A DNA stretch of 16,874 nucleotides, from the NCBI GenBank assembly GCA_964567475.1, contig CAZMMV010000032.1, positions 1-16,874 of the forward strand, in the 5' to 3' direction. Below the pieces are notes generated by a model that made no database searches, had not been told where the DNA came from, and saw only the letters and a program-made list of their open reading frames with translations. Within the stretch, counting starts at the first letter, position 1. Each line of letters opens with the position of its first letter. A program made the position numbers and the translations under genes. Below, piece after piece: positions 6,773-13,960 of the stretch. The DNA comes from CAZMMV01 sp964567475. GTDB lineage: Bacteria; Bacillota; Clostridia; Tissierellales; Tissierellaceae.

Positions 6773-7295
6773 ATTTCTTCAAACTTTTAGGTTTTCCTAA
6801 TATTTCTGAAAATATTATGCCCTTTATTATATCTTCTTTAAATTTCATTTTATCTTCTTCAGTTTTAGGGACTAAAACTTGTTTTATAGGGTCATTATAT
6901 CCATCCATATAATGTTGTCTATTTTTTTCTATTTCTAACTTTTTACGTTTCATATTTTCCAACTCAGAATGTTTGTTTATTTTATCCTTTTGTAGCCTTA
7001 TTGATTCATCCCTTGTAGATCCTTTTTCCATAGTATCTATAGTCTCATTTTGTTTTCTTGAATTTTCTCTTTTAATCTCTTTTTCTTTTTCTGATTCTAA
7101 TTCATTTTCTAATATTCTTTTTAATTCCCTCAAAGGTTTATTGCTAAAAGATTTATCTGATTTAGTAAGATTTTTATCATTAACTTCTTCACTACTTTGT
7201 CTTCTAGCTTTTTCCATTTTCTTTTTATTTTGTATAGATTTAAGAATTAAATCTATAGCTATTATAACTATAAAAAATATTAAAGGATTGGGCAT
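6771..7295 (-). CDS. Unrecognised membrane-anchored, highly charged protein next to floA
   Basis: I do not recognise a named family. The 174-residue product starts with a hydrophobic segment of about 18 residues (PLIFFIVIIAIDLILKSI) without a signal-peptidase site, so it is probably an N-terminal membrane anchor with the rest in the cytosol. Residues about 22-125 are very rich in Lys, Glu, Arg and Ser and low in hydrophobics, likely helical or disordered. The C-terminal 30 residues look ordered and conserved in style (KEDIIKGIIFSEILGKPKSL). The ATG has GGAGGG five bases upstream. It lies 11 bases after floA and ends in the terminator, so it is the last gene of the nfeD-floA transcript. It occupies the position of yqfB in B. 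subtilis, but I see no basis for calling it YqfB. A role with FloA in membrane microdomains is inferred from position only. Confidence 0.85.
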   Translation of the reverse strand: MPNPLIFFIVIIAIDLILKSIQNKKKMEKARRQSSEEVNDKNLTKSDKSFSNKPLRELKRILENELESEKEKEIKRENSRKQNETIDTMEKGSTRDESIRLQKDKINKHSELENMKRKKLEIEKNRQHYMDGYNDPIKQVLVPKTEEDKMKFKEDIIKGIIFSEILGKPKSLKK

Positions 7296-7306
7296 ATTAT
7301 CCCTCC

Positions 7307-8293
7307 TTAATTTTTATTATTGTCATCATCAGTTATTTTAGATATTGAAGATCTCATATCAGTATCAGCTAATACATTCTTCATATTATAATAATCCATA
7401 ACACCCAGCTTACCATCCCTTAAAGCTGCTGCTAAAGCTAATGGTACCTGCGCTTCTGCTTCTACTACCTTAGCCTTCATTGCTTCTACTTCGGCCTTCA
7501 TTTCTTGTTCTTTAGCTACTGCCATGGCTCTTCTTTCTTCAGCCTTAGCTTCAGCTATTCGCTTATCTGCTTCAGCTTGATCCATTTGTAGTTTTGCTCC
7601 TATATTTCTACCTACATCCACATCTGCTATATCGATAGAAAGTATTTCAAAAGCAGTACCTGAATCTAAACCTTTTCCTAATATAGTTTTAGATATATTA
7701 TCTGGATTTTCTAGTACGTCCTTATGAGAATTTGAACTACCAACTGTAGTTACAATTCCCTCTCCTACTCTGGCAATTATAGTTTCTTCACCAGCACCTC
7801 CAACTAATCTTTCAATGTTTGCTCTCACTGTAACCCTAGCCTTAGCCATTACTTCTATACCATCTTTAGATACAGCTGCTATTATAGGTGTTTCTATAAC
7901 CTTAGGATTAACTGATACCTGTACTGCTTCCAATACATTTCTACCCGCTAAATCAATAGCTGCTGCTCTTTCAAACTCTAGTGGTATGTTTGCCCTCTGT
8001 GCTGCAATTAGAGCATCTACTAAGGTATTAACATTTCCTCCTGCTAAATAATGAGCCTCTAATTCGTCAATTTTTAATTTCAAACCAGCTTTTGTTGCTT
8101 TAATCATTGGATTAACAATCCTAGTTGGTGCTACTCTTCTAAGCCTCATACCTATAAGTGTTGCCATTGGAATTTTAACTCCTGAGAAAAATGCTGTTAT
8201 CCATAATCCTATTGGTATAAATGAAAAGAAAAGCATTAAAACTATAATAATAACTACTGCTATTCCTACTGGTAAAAATAATGTACTTCCCAT
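7307..8293 (-). CDS. floA: Flotillin-like protein FloA
   Basis: FloA (YqfA, formerly UPF0365) is a bacterial flotillin that scaffolds functional membrane microdomains and affects membrane fluidity. The 328-residue product matches the B. subtilis length. It has one hydrophobic hairpin-like membrane segment (about 6-37), the SPFH domain beginning near KIPMATLIGMRLRRVAPTRI, and a C-terminal Ala/Glu-rich coiled coil (about 232-285, for example ADKRIAEAKAEERRAMAVA) with the EA repeats typical of flotillins. The start ATG overlaps the nfeD stop by one base (TAATG), and GGAGG lies eight bases upstream, so the two are translationally coupled. nfeD-floA pairing is standard for this family and indicates that the products work together at the membrane. 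Confidence 0.96.
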   Translation of the reverse strand: MGSTLFLPVGIAVVIIIVLMLFFSFIPIGLWITAFFSGVKIPMATLIGMRLRRVAPTRIVNPMIKATKAGLKLKIDELEAHYLAGGNVNTLVDALIAAQRANIPLEFERAAAIDLAGRNVLEAVQVSVNPKVIETPIIAAVSKDGIEVMAKARVTVRANIERLVGGAGEETIIARVGEGIVTTVGSSNSHKDVLENPDNISKTILGKGLDSGTAFEILSIDIADVDVGRNIGAKLQMDQAEADKRIAEAKAEERRAMAVAKEQEMKAEVEAMKAKVVEAEAQVPLALAAALRDGKLGVMDYYNMKNVLADTDMRSSISKITDDDNNKN

Positions 8294-9582
8294 TAATTTG
8301 ACCTCCTAACATATATTTTTGAACCTTCTACCCTGACTACTTTTACAGGTGTATCTTTAGAAATATGTCCACTTTCAGATAATGCATCTAATTTTATCCC
8401 TTCTATTTCTATAAAGCCAGTAGGGCGAAGTTCTGTTTTAGTAATACCTGTTTTATTTAGGTAGACATCCATACTATCTGTTGAAAGATATCCACTTTCC
8501 TCATCATGATTTGATTGTAAAATAATCTTTTCTATTGACTTACTCTTAAATCCTTTTTTTAGCAATATTACAGTTAATATTGTAGTTATGATAATCGCAA
8601 TACTAAGAGATAATAATGCTGTGGAAAGAGAATCAACTGCTAAGATTACACCTACTGCAACAAATAATATTCCTCCAATACCAGGTAATCCAAATCCTGG
8701 CACTACTAGTTCTACTACTAATAGTATCAGCCCTGTGACAAATAATATTAAAGATGTCCAGTTGGAGTTTCCAGCTAATATATTTCCGCCAAAATACAAA
8801 CCAAAACCTATGATACTTATTGTTCCTCCTAGTCCAAAACCTGGAGTTAAAATTTCAATAACTAATCCTATAAATCCTAAAGTTAATAAAAGACTACTTA
8901 TATATGGATTAGCAATATATTTCGCTAACTTTACTTGTAAACTTTCATCTACTTTCTTTACACTAGCATTTCCCATATTAAAATATTTTATTATTTCATC
9001 ATAACTATCTGCTGTTAAATCTGATATTCCATATTCTAATGCTTCTCTTGAAGTAAGGTTAAGAAGCTTACCTTTACTTATTATACCATCTATCTCAATA
9101 TCCTGATCTGCCATAGCTTCCATTATTCTTGAATCTCTACCCCTATATTGAGCCGTATCTCTTAAAAAACCTCTCCACATAGAAAGACTTTTTTCTTCAA
9201 TTGGTCTAGTCTCAGCGGAACCTATTGTAGCAGAACTAGACATAACTACATTTTCTGATGCAATGGTTATTAAAGTACCTGCAGATATAGCTTTGTTATT
9301 TACATAAGATATAGTAGGTATAGGTACCGATATTATAAGATCCTTTATATTGGAGGCTTGATCTATTAATCCGCCATAAGTATTGATTTCAAATATAATA
9401 GCCTCTGCATTATTTGTATCTATATTAGATATCGAATCTCTTACAAAATTGTAAGTAGCTTTATTTATTTCACCTTCTATAGGTATTACATAAATATTGC
9501 CATTATCTTCTGCAAAACTCAAGCTTGAAAAGATTAAAATTATTAACATTATAATTATTATATTTAATTTGCTTTTTCTCAC
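8293..9582 (-). CDS. nfeD: NfeD-type membrane protein with ClpP-class serine protease domain
   Basis: This is a long-form NfeD (429 residues). Residues 1-24 form a signal peptide or anchor ending SFA. A ClpP/SppA-like protease domain follows, with INTYGG (66-71), the probable nucleophile Ser100 in KAISAGT, and the SSSATIGSAE block near 115-124. Hydrophobic segments cover about 225-345, including repeated PGFGLGG and PGFGLPGIGG turns. The last 70 residues are the NfeD OB-fold (TGFIEIEGIKLDALSES to VKVVRVEGSKIYV). Members of this class studied in archaea cleave the hydrophobic C-terminus of stomatin, and NfeD genes travel with SPFH partners, here floA. The start is a GTG at 9582 with GGAGGT six bases upstream. 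No clear promoter is seen in the 58 bases after the previous terminator, although a transcript must start there or read through. The protease activity is inferred from motifs. Confidence 0.94.
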   Translation of the reverse strand: MRKSKLNIIIIMLIILIFSSLSFAEDNGNIYVIPIEGEINKATYNFVRDSISNIDTNNAEAIIFEINTYGGLIDQASNIKDLIISVPIPTISYVNNKAISAGTLITIASENVVMSSSATIGSAETRPIEEKSLSMWRGFLRDTAQYRGRDSRIMEAMADQDIEIDGIISKGKLLNLTSREALEYGISDLTADSYDEIIKYFNMGNASVKKVDESLQVKLAKYIANPYISSLLLTLGFIGLVIEILTPGFGLGGTISIIGFGLYFGGNILAGNSNWTSLILFVTGLILLVVELVVPGFGLPGIGGILFVAVGVILAVDSLSTALLSLSIAIIITTILTVILLKKGFKSKSIEKIILQSNHDEESGYLSTDSMDVYLNKTGITKTELRPTGFIEIEGIKLDALSESGHISKDTPVKVVRVEGSKIYVRRSN

Positions 9583-9641
9583 CTAAACACCTCCGTAAGA
9601 TATTGTTACCCAATCTTATTTAAAATAACTATTAAAATGAA

Positions 9642-9661
9642 AGCCTGGGAAATCCCAGGCT
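9642..9661 (-). terminator. Intrinsic terminator after yqeY
   Basis: An 8-bp GC-rich stem, AGCCTGGG (9642-9649) pairing with CCCAGGCT (9654-9661), closes a 4-base loop and overlaps the last bases of the yqeY stop codon (9660-9662). On the minus strand it is followed by TTCATTTTAAT, an interrupted U-tract. It separates rpsU-yqeY from nfeD-floA. Confidence 0.82.
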
Positions 9662-10103
9662 AATTCAAAATATCTCTTACCACTTTATTTACAATTTTTC
9701 CGTCAGTTCTACCTTTGACTTTAGGCATTACCGTTTTCATTATAATACCAATATCTTTCATAGATGTTGCATTAATTTCTTCTATAGTTTTTGCAACTAT
9801 TTCCTCTATTTCATCTTTTGTTAATTGTTTAGGTAAATATTTTAAAAGAATTTCAATTTCAGATTTTGTTAAATCTACTAAATCTTGTCTATTTCCTTTT
9901 TCAAATTCTTCAATTGACATTCTTTTTTCTTTTAATTGTTTAGATATAATTTCTAATATATCTTCATCTGATAATTCTATTCTTTCATCTACTTCTTTTT
10001 GTTTTATTGCAGCTCTTATCATAATGATAGTATTCTTTGTTATTGTATCTTTATTTTTCATGGACGTTTTAAAATCATCCATAAGAATTTTTTTAAGGGA
10101 CAT
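9660..10103 (-). CDS. yqeY: GatB/YqeY domain protein
   Basis: This is a 147-residue YqeY protein, related to the tRNA-binding tail domain of the GatB subunit of the tRNA amidotransferase. It begins SLKKILMDDFKTSMKNKD and has the family block RAAIKQKEVDERIELSDEDI and the LLKYLPKQLTKDEIE stretch. The C-terminus (IGIIMKTVMPKVKGRTDGK) is the conserved helical bundle with the G-x-x-M-x-x-x-M pattern. The ATG has AAGGTG seven bases upstream. It follows rpsU by 39 bases and ends in a terminator, so both are likely read from the rpsU promoter. rpsU-yqeY is a classic Firmicutes pair. Its exact function is unproved; a tRNA-linked role is suggested by homology alone. Confidence 0.93.
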   Translation of the reverse strand: MSLKKILMDDFKTSMKNKDTITKNTIIMIRAAIKQKEVDERIELSDEDILEIISKQLKEKRMSIEEFEKGNRQDLVDLTKSEIEILLKYLPKQLTKDEIEEIVAKTIEEINATSMKDIGIIMKTVMPKVKGRTDGKIVNKVVRDILN

Positions 10104-10142
10104 TTATTCACCTTCTTAATTGTATCTAAATTAATATCTAGA

Positions 10143-10325
10143 TTAGTATTTAGAGTTTTTCTTCCTTCTGGCTTCTTCAGATTTCTTTTTACGTTTTACG
10201 CTTGGCTTTTCATAATGTCTTCTCTTCTTAGCTTCACCTATAACACCTGAACGAGCACATTGCTTTTTAAACCTTCTTAAAGCATTGTCTAGAGATTCAT
10301 TATCGCCTACTTTAATTTCTGACAT
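10143..10325 (-). CDS. rpsU: 30S ribosomal protein S21
   Basis: S21 is a small basic protein of the 30S subunit near the anti-Shine-Dalgarno end of 16S rRNA, where it helps translation initiation. The 60-residue product shows the family features: an acidic-neutral N-terminus with NESLDNALRRFKKQC, then GVIGEAKKRRHYEKPS and a Lys/Arg-rich tail. The length is normal (about 58-70). The ATG has a strong GGGAGGGA upstream. A good sigma-A promoter lies at 10395-10423, leaving a leader of about 63 nt. A 5-bp stem, CTCTT/AAGAG (10341-10354), ends directly before the ribosome binding site. The gene is followed by yqeY. Confidence 0.97.
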   Translation of the reverse strand: MSEIKVGDNESLDNALRRFKKQCARSGVIGEAKKRRHYEKPSVKRKKKSEEARRKKNSKY

Positions 10326-10394
10326 TTTCTTCCCTCCCCTCTCTTCTACAAGAGTACTTCAATACTACCTCAATAAGAGTTATAGCTCTAAACA

Positions 10395-10423
10395 ATTATA
10401 CATGATAATTTTAGAAATTTCAA
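10395..10423 (-). promoter_or_regulatory. Sigma-A promoter of rpsU-yqeY
   Basis: On the minus strand TTGAAA (10418-10423) is separated by exactly 17 bases from a consensus TATAAT (10395-10400). It lies just downstream of the hinT stop codon. Transcription should begin near 10388, giving a leader of about 63 nt before rpsU. This is the best promoter match in the window together with that of glyQ. Confidence 0.8.
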
Positions 10424-10430
10424 CCCTTTT

Positions 10431-10772
10431 TTAACCTGGTGGCCACTGCATATTCCTTTTGCCTAATACATGAAAATGAATATGATCTACAGTTTGACCT
10501 CCATCTACACCACAATTGTTTACTATCCTGTATCCAGAGTCTAATTTCTTTTTCTTAGCAAGCTTAGAAGCCATATAAAAAATATATCCTATAAGCTCAA
10601 TATCTTCTTTAGTTAAATTATCTGCAGACTTAATATGCTTCTTTGGAATTACAAGAAAATGTACTGGGGCCTCTGGGTTAACATCATTAAAAGCTATTAT
10701 TCTATCATCTTCGTATATAATTTCACTAGGTATTTCTCCTTTAGCTATCTTGCAAAACAAGCAATCATTCAC
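10431..10772 (-). CDS. hinT: HINT-type histidine triad nucleotide hydrolase
   Basis: This is a 113-residue member of the histidine triad family, which in its HINT branch hydrolyses purine nucleoside phosphoramidates such as AMP-lysine. The triad is clear: H97-I-H99-F-H101 within GGQTVDHIHFHVLG. The C-terminus NMQWPPG is the characteristic HINT ending, and the N-terminal C4-x2-C7 (DCLFCKIAKGEIPSE) is typical of bacterial members and may bind zinc with a histidine further on. The start is a GTG at 10772 with GGGAGGTGA upstream. It lies 82 bases after mtaB; no terminator and only a poor A/T-rich promoter candidate are visible in that gap, so it may be read from the prmA unit. The physiological substrate is unknown. 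Confidence 0.94.
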   Translation of the reverse strand: MNDCLFCKIAKGEIPSEIIYEDDRIIAFNDVNPEAPVHFLVIPKKHIKSADNLTKEDIELIGYIFYMASKLAKKKKLDSGYRIVNNCGVDGGQTVDHIHFHVLGKRNMQWPPG

Positions 10773-10854
10773 TTAAGTCACCTCCCTAAACATAAAAAAC
10801 TATATATACACTATATCAAAGTTTAAAAAACATTCCCACTATAAAAGGCAAATC

Positions 10855-12159
10855 TTACAATTTAATATCTCCAACTAAATAATCTCCATCAACATCTCTA
10901 ATTCTAATATCCTTTATACTTCCTAAAATGCTTTCAGAACTTTTTGATTTAACTCTTATATAATTAGTTGTATAGCCCTCTACAAATCCTTCTGTTCCTT
11001 TGCTTTCTTCCTCAAAGAGTACTAACAGTGAACTATCTATAAATTTAGCATTAAATTTTTTAGTCAATACTTCTCCAAGGTCTATTAATATTTCAGACCT
11101 TTTGTTTTTTATATTTCCATTAATTTGATTTTTATCCGCTGCTGCAGGGGTTCCTTTTCTTGGTGAATACTTAAATACATGTATTCTAGAAAACTTGATT
11201 TTTTTTACATATTCACAGGTTTCTTGAAACTCTTCTTCTGTTTCTCCAGGAAATCCTACAATTATATCTGTTGTAATTCCTGCATTAGGCATATATTTCC
11301 TGATAATATTTACTATGTTTTCATATTCTGCTGTAGTATACTTTCTATTCATTCTCTTAAGAACTGTATCACTACCTGATTGCAAGGATAAATGAAAATG
11401 ATCACATACTTTTCCAATTTTTAATATAGCTTTCATAAAATCCTCATCTATTAAAGTAGGCTCTATGGAACTAAGTCTAATTCTTTCAATGTTTTTTACC
11501 TTTCCTACTTCTTCTAGTACATTTATAAGAGATATATCCTTCATATCTTTACCATAAGAAGCTACATGAATTCCTGTAAGTACTATTTCTTTAAATCCTG
11601 CTTTAGCAAGTTTTTCTGTTTCTTTTATTATATCTTCTAAATCTCGACTTCTTATAGGTCCTCTAGCATAAGGAATAATACAATAACTACAGAATCGATT
11701 ACATCCATCTTGAATTTTTATATATGCTCTAGTCTTAGATTTTATAGTATCTATATTTATAGTTTCAAAATCTTTTTGTGTCTTTACATTTCTAACTATA
11801 TTTATTTTTTGATTTTTATATTTTGCATCTTCGCATAACTCTACTATCTTATCTCTATTTATAGTTCCTATTATTACATCAACATCTTTTATATTTGAAA
11901 TTTCCTCAGGTGAAACCTGAGAATAACATCCTACTACTGCAACAATTGCATTTTTATTAATTTTTTTTGCTCTTCTTATAATTTGCCTTGATTTTCTATC
12001 TGATAAATTGGTTACTGTACAAGTATTGATTACATATACATCAGCCTCATCTTCATAATCAACAAGCTTATAGCCATTACTTTCAAAATTTTCCTCCATA
12101 GCTTCAGTTTCATACTGATTTACTTTACATCCTAAAGTATAAAAAGCTACTGTTTTCAT
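10855..12159 (-). CDS. mtaB: tRNA (N6-threonylcarbamoyladenosine-37) methylthiotransferase MtaB
   Basis: MtaB (YqeV) is a radical-SAM enzyme with two [4Fe-4S] clusters that converts t6A37 to ms2t6A in ANN-decoding tRNAs. The 434-residue product has the UPF0004 domain with C11 (TLGCKVNQYE), C47 (NTCTVT) and C78 (VVGCYSQ). The radical-SAM triad C153-x3-C157-x2-C160 lies in GCNRFCSYCIIPYARGP, and SLQSGSDTVLKRMNRKY follows. A C-terminal TRAM RNA-binding domain covers roughly the last 65 residues. TLGCKVNQYE distinguishes MtaB from MiaB. The ATG at 12159 overlaps the rsmE stop by one base (TGATG) and has AGGGGTGA upstream; the in-frame TTG just before it is less likely. It is the third gene of a coupled modification operon with prmA and rsmE. 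Confidence 0.95.
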   Translation of the reverse strand: MKTVAFYTLGCKVNQYETEAMEENFESNGYKLVDYEDEADVYVINTCTVTNLSDRKSRQIIRRAKKINKNAIVAVVGCYSQVSPEEISNIKDVDVIIGTINRDKIVELCEDAKYKNQKINIVRNVKTQKDFETINIDTIKSKTRAYIKIQDGCNRFCSYCIIPYARGPIRSRDLEDIIKETEKLAKAGFKEIVLTGIHVASYGKDMKDISLINVLEEVGKVKNIERIRLSSIEPTLIDEDFMKAILKIGKVCDHFHLSLQSGSDTVLKRMNRKYTTAEYENIVNIIRKYMPNAGITTDIIVGFPGETEEEFQETCEYVKKIKFSRIHVFKYSPRKGTPAAADKNQINGNIKNKRSEILIDLGEVLTKKFNAKFIDSSLLVLFEEESKGTEGFVEGYTTNYIRVKSKSSESILGSIKDIRIRDVDGDYLVGDIKL

Positions 12160-12902
12160 CAAATCACCCCTAAATCTCCACCTGCATAAAGTATTATTGT
12201 AGCTGCAACAATACCTGCAGTTTCAGTTCTTAAAATTCTAGGTCCTAAAGTTACAATATTAGCTCCTATTTGCCTAAGTTTTTCTATCTCATACTCCTCA
12301 AATCCACCCTCTGGACCTATTATAAGATGGTATTTATGTTTCCCAATATCCTTAATAGCTTGTCCTATACTTTTACCTTTTTCATCTTCATAAGCTACAA
12401 TGATATTTTCTTCATCTTTTAATAATTCAATCATTTCATTAAAATCTATTATGTTTTCAACCTTTGGCAAAGCATCTCTCTTGCTTTGTTTTGAAGCCTC
12501 ATCTGCTATTTGATTCCATCTATTTACTTTAGATTCTTCTTTTTTGGCATCCTTGATTTTTACTACAGATCTATGGCTACTTAATGGATATATCTTATTT
12601 ACACCTAGCTCTGTACATTTTTGTATAATAAAATCCATTTTACTAGCCTTAGCTAAACCTTGATACAATACAATCTCAGTATTAGCTTCATTTTGACCTA
12701 AATATTGATCTAACACCTTAAAATCTATTTGTTTCTTTGAAAGGGATTCTATTTGAGAAATATAAACCTTTCTTTCTGCTACAATTTCTACTATATCTCC
12801 CTCTTTAAGTCTTATAACATCTTTTATATGTTTTACGTCAGTTCCTAATATCTTAATATTATTATCTTCTATTTGTTCTTTTTCTACAAAAAATCTGTGC
12901 AT
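12159..12902 (-). CDS. rsmE: 16S rRNA (uracil-1498-N3) methyltransferase RsmE
   Basis: RsmE is a SPOUT-class methyltransferase that makes m3U1498 in the decoding region of 16S rRNA from S-adenosylmethionine. The 247-residue product begins MHRFFVE as the family does. A PUA-like N-terminal domain covers about 1-70, followed by KMDFIIQKCTELGV (88-101) and the knotted SAM site IIGPEGGFEEYEI (194-206) and LGPRILRTETA (219-229). The ATG is only two bases beyond the prmA stop, and the AGGGGAAT that serves as ribosome binding site lies in the prmA terminal codons, so the genes are translationally coupled. Length and all key motifs are normal. Confidence 0.96.
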   Translation of the reverse strand: MHRFFVEKEQIEDNNIKILGTDVKHIKDVIRLKEGDIVEIVAERKVYISQIESLSKKQIDFKVLDQYLGQNEANTEIVLYQGLAKASKMDFIIQKCTELGVNKIYPLSSHRSVVKIKDAKKEESKVNRWNQIADEASKQSKRDALPKVENIIDFNEMIELLKDEENIIVAYEDEKGKSIGQAIKDIGKHKYHLIIGPEGGFEEYEIEKLRQIGANIVTLGPRILRTETAGIVAATIILYAGGDLGVI

Positions 12903-12904
12903 AT

Positions 12905-13843
12905 TTATTCCCCTAATTTATTAGTAGCTATAATACAAGCCCATTCATTTTTCTTAACAATATCTAGTATTATAAAGTTGTTTTCTAACAATGCATTTTC
13001 CACAAGTGGAATTTTTTCTATTATTATTCCTGATGCAATAAATACACCTTGATCTTTTAAATAATCTTTTATACTTGGAACCATCTTAGCTATTATTTCA
13101 GCTATTATATTAGACACTATAACATTGGCATTTCCCTCTATAACTTCTAGAAGATCTCCCCTTTTTATATCTACGATATCTTCCACATTATTTATTTTAA
13201 TATTTTCACTAGATACCCTTACACAAACCGGGTCTAAATCTACTCCTATTACCTTTTTAGCACCCAATTTAGCTGCTACTATAGATAATATACCACTTCC
13301 GCAACCAATGTCATACACTAAATCTCCTGGCTTTACATGGTTTTCTAAAGCCTCTGAACACATCATAGTAGTTTCATGTGTTCCAGTACCAAAAGCCATT
13401 CCTGGATCTAATTCTACTAAAATAGTATCCTTACCTACCTCCGCTTCTTCCCAAGAAGGTTTAATCAATATATTTTTTCCTATTTTAGTTGGTTTATAAT
13501 ATTTTTTCCAAGATTCTGCCCAATCTTTTTCATCTACAGAACTAATAGTTATATGATTTTTTTCTTTTAACATAGGATGATGTTTAATTCTTTCTTTTAT
13601 CTTTTGTATAATATATTCCAATTCTTTATTCTCAGCAAAGTATGCTTTTATAATTATCTGATTTGATTCTACTTTTATTAAATCTGGATCAATAAAATCC
13701 CAATCTATCTCAGATTGTACCAATTCCAATATATCCCTAGGATCTTCTATTGCAAGACCTGTCGCACCTACATCATATAATATATCAGTCACCACATCTT
13801 CTAATTCATTAGTAGTTTTTATTTGTATCTCTGCCCAATTCAT
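12905..13843 (-). CDS. prmA: Ribosomal protein L11 methyltransferase
   Basis: PrmA trimethylates ribosomal protein L11 using S-adenosylmethionine. The 312-residue product has the small N-terminal substrate-recognition domain (MNWAEIQIKTTNELEDVV onward), the linker DPGMAFGTGTHETT (146-159) and the Rossmann methyltransferase fold with motif I DIGCGSGIL (178-186). The acidic GVDLDPVCV and the post-motif SNIIAEII complete it. The ATG at 13843 has a modest AAGGATG upstream. It is the first gene after the dnaJ hairpin, with a candidate -10 element at 13875-13880, and leads the prmA-rsmE-mtaB operon. dnaJ-prmA adjacency is usual in Firmicutes. Confidence 0.96.
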   Translation of the reverse strand: MNWAEIQIKTTNELEDVVTDILYDVGATGLAIEDPRDILELVQSEIDWDFIDPDLIKVESNQIIIKAYFAENKELEYIIQKIKERIKHHPMLKEKNHITISSVDEKDWAESWKKYYKPTKIGKNILIKPSWEEAEVGKDTILVELDPGMAFGTGTHETTMMCSEALENHVKPGDLVYDIGCGSGILSIVAAKLGAKKVIGVDLDPVCVRVSSENIKINNVEDIVDIKRGDLLEVIEGNANVIVSNIIAEIIAKMVPSIKDYLKDQGVFIASGIIIEKIPLVENALLENNFIILDIVKKNEWACIIATNKLGE

Positions 13844-13874
13844 AAATACACATCCTTTATTAAACTATAAATTG

Positions 13875-13880
13875 ATTATA
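13875..13880 (-). promoter_or_regulatory. Candidate -10 element of the prmA operon
   Basis: A consensus TATAAT directly preceded by GGTG lies 31 bases upstream of the prmA start. No good -35 is present at 16-18 bases (the best is an AGTTTT-like hexamer). It is supported mainly by its place between the dnaJ hairpin and the first gene of a new unit. Confidence 0.4.
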
Positions 13881-13931
13881 CACCAAAATAATTTTAAAAA
13901 CTATTATATTTATATTTGTTTTTATATTTTT

Positions 13932-13960
13932 AAAAGCAATCACATAACGTGATTGCTTTT
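13932..13960. terminator. Hairpin terminator after dnaJ
   Basis: A perfect 12-bp stem (AAAAGCAATCAC at 13932-13943 with its complement at 13949-13960) closes a 5-base loop and directly abuts the dnaJ stop codon (13961-13963). On the minus strand the only U-run is the four Us inside the stem end, followed by A-rich sequence, so it may be leaky. On the plus strand it is followed by six Ts. Confidence 0.7.

Noticed and set aside
10341..10389. Small stems in the rpsU leader as a regulatory RNA or riboswitch
   Set aside because: Only a 5-bp stem and a weaker 4-bp stem with a mismatch are present. No known leader motif is recognisable, and such stems arise easily by chance.
10773..10854. Promoter for hinT in the 82-base gap after mtaB
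   Set aside because: The gap is A/T-rich with TATATA-like sequences, but no -35 at acceptable spacing; not enough to call.
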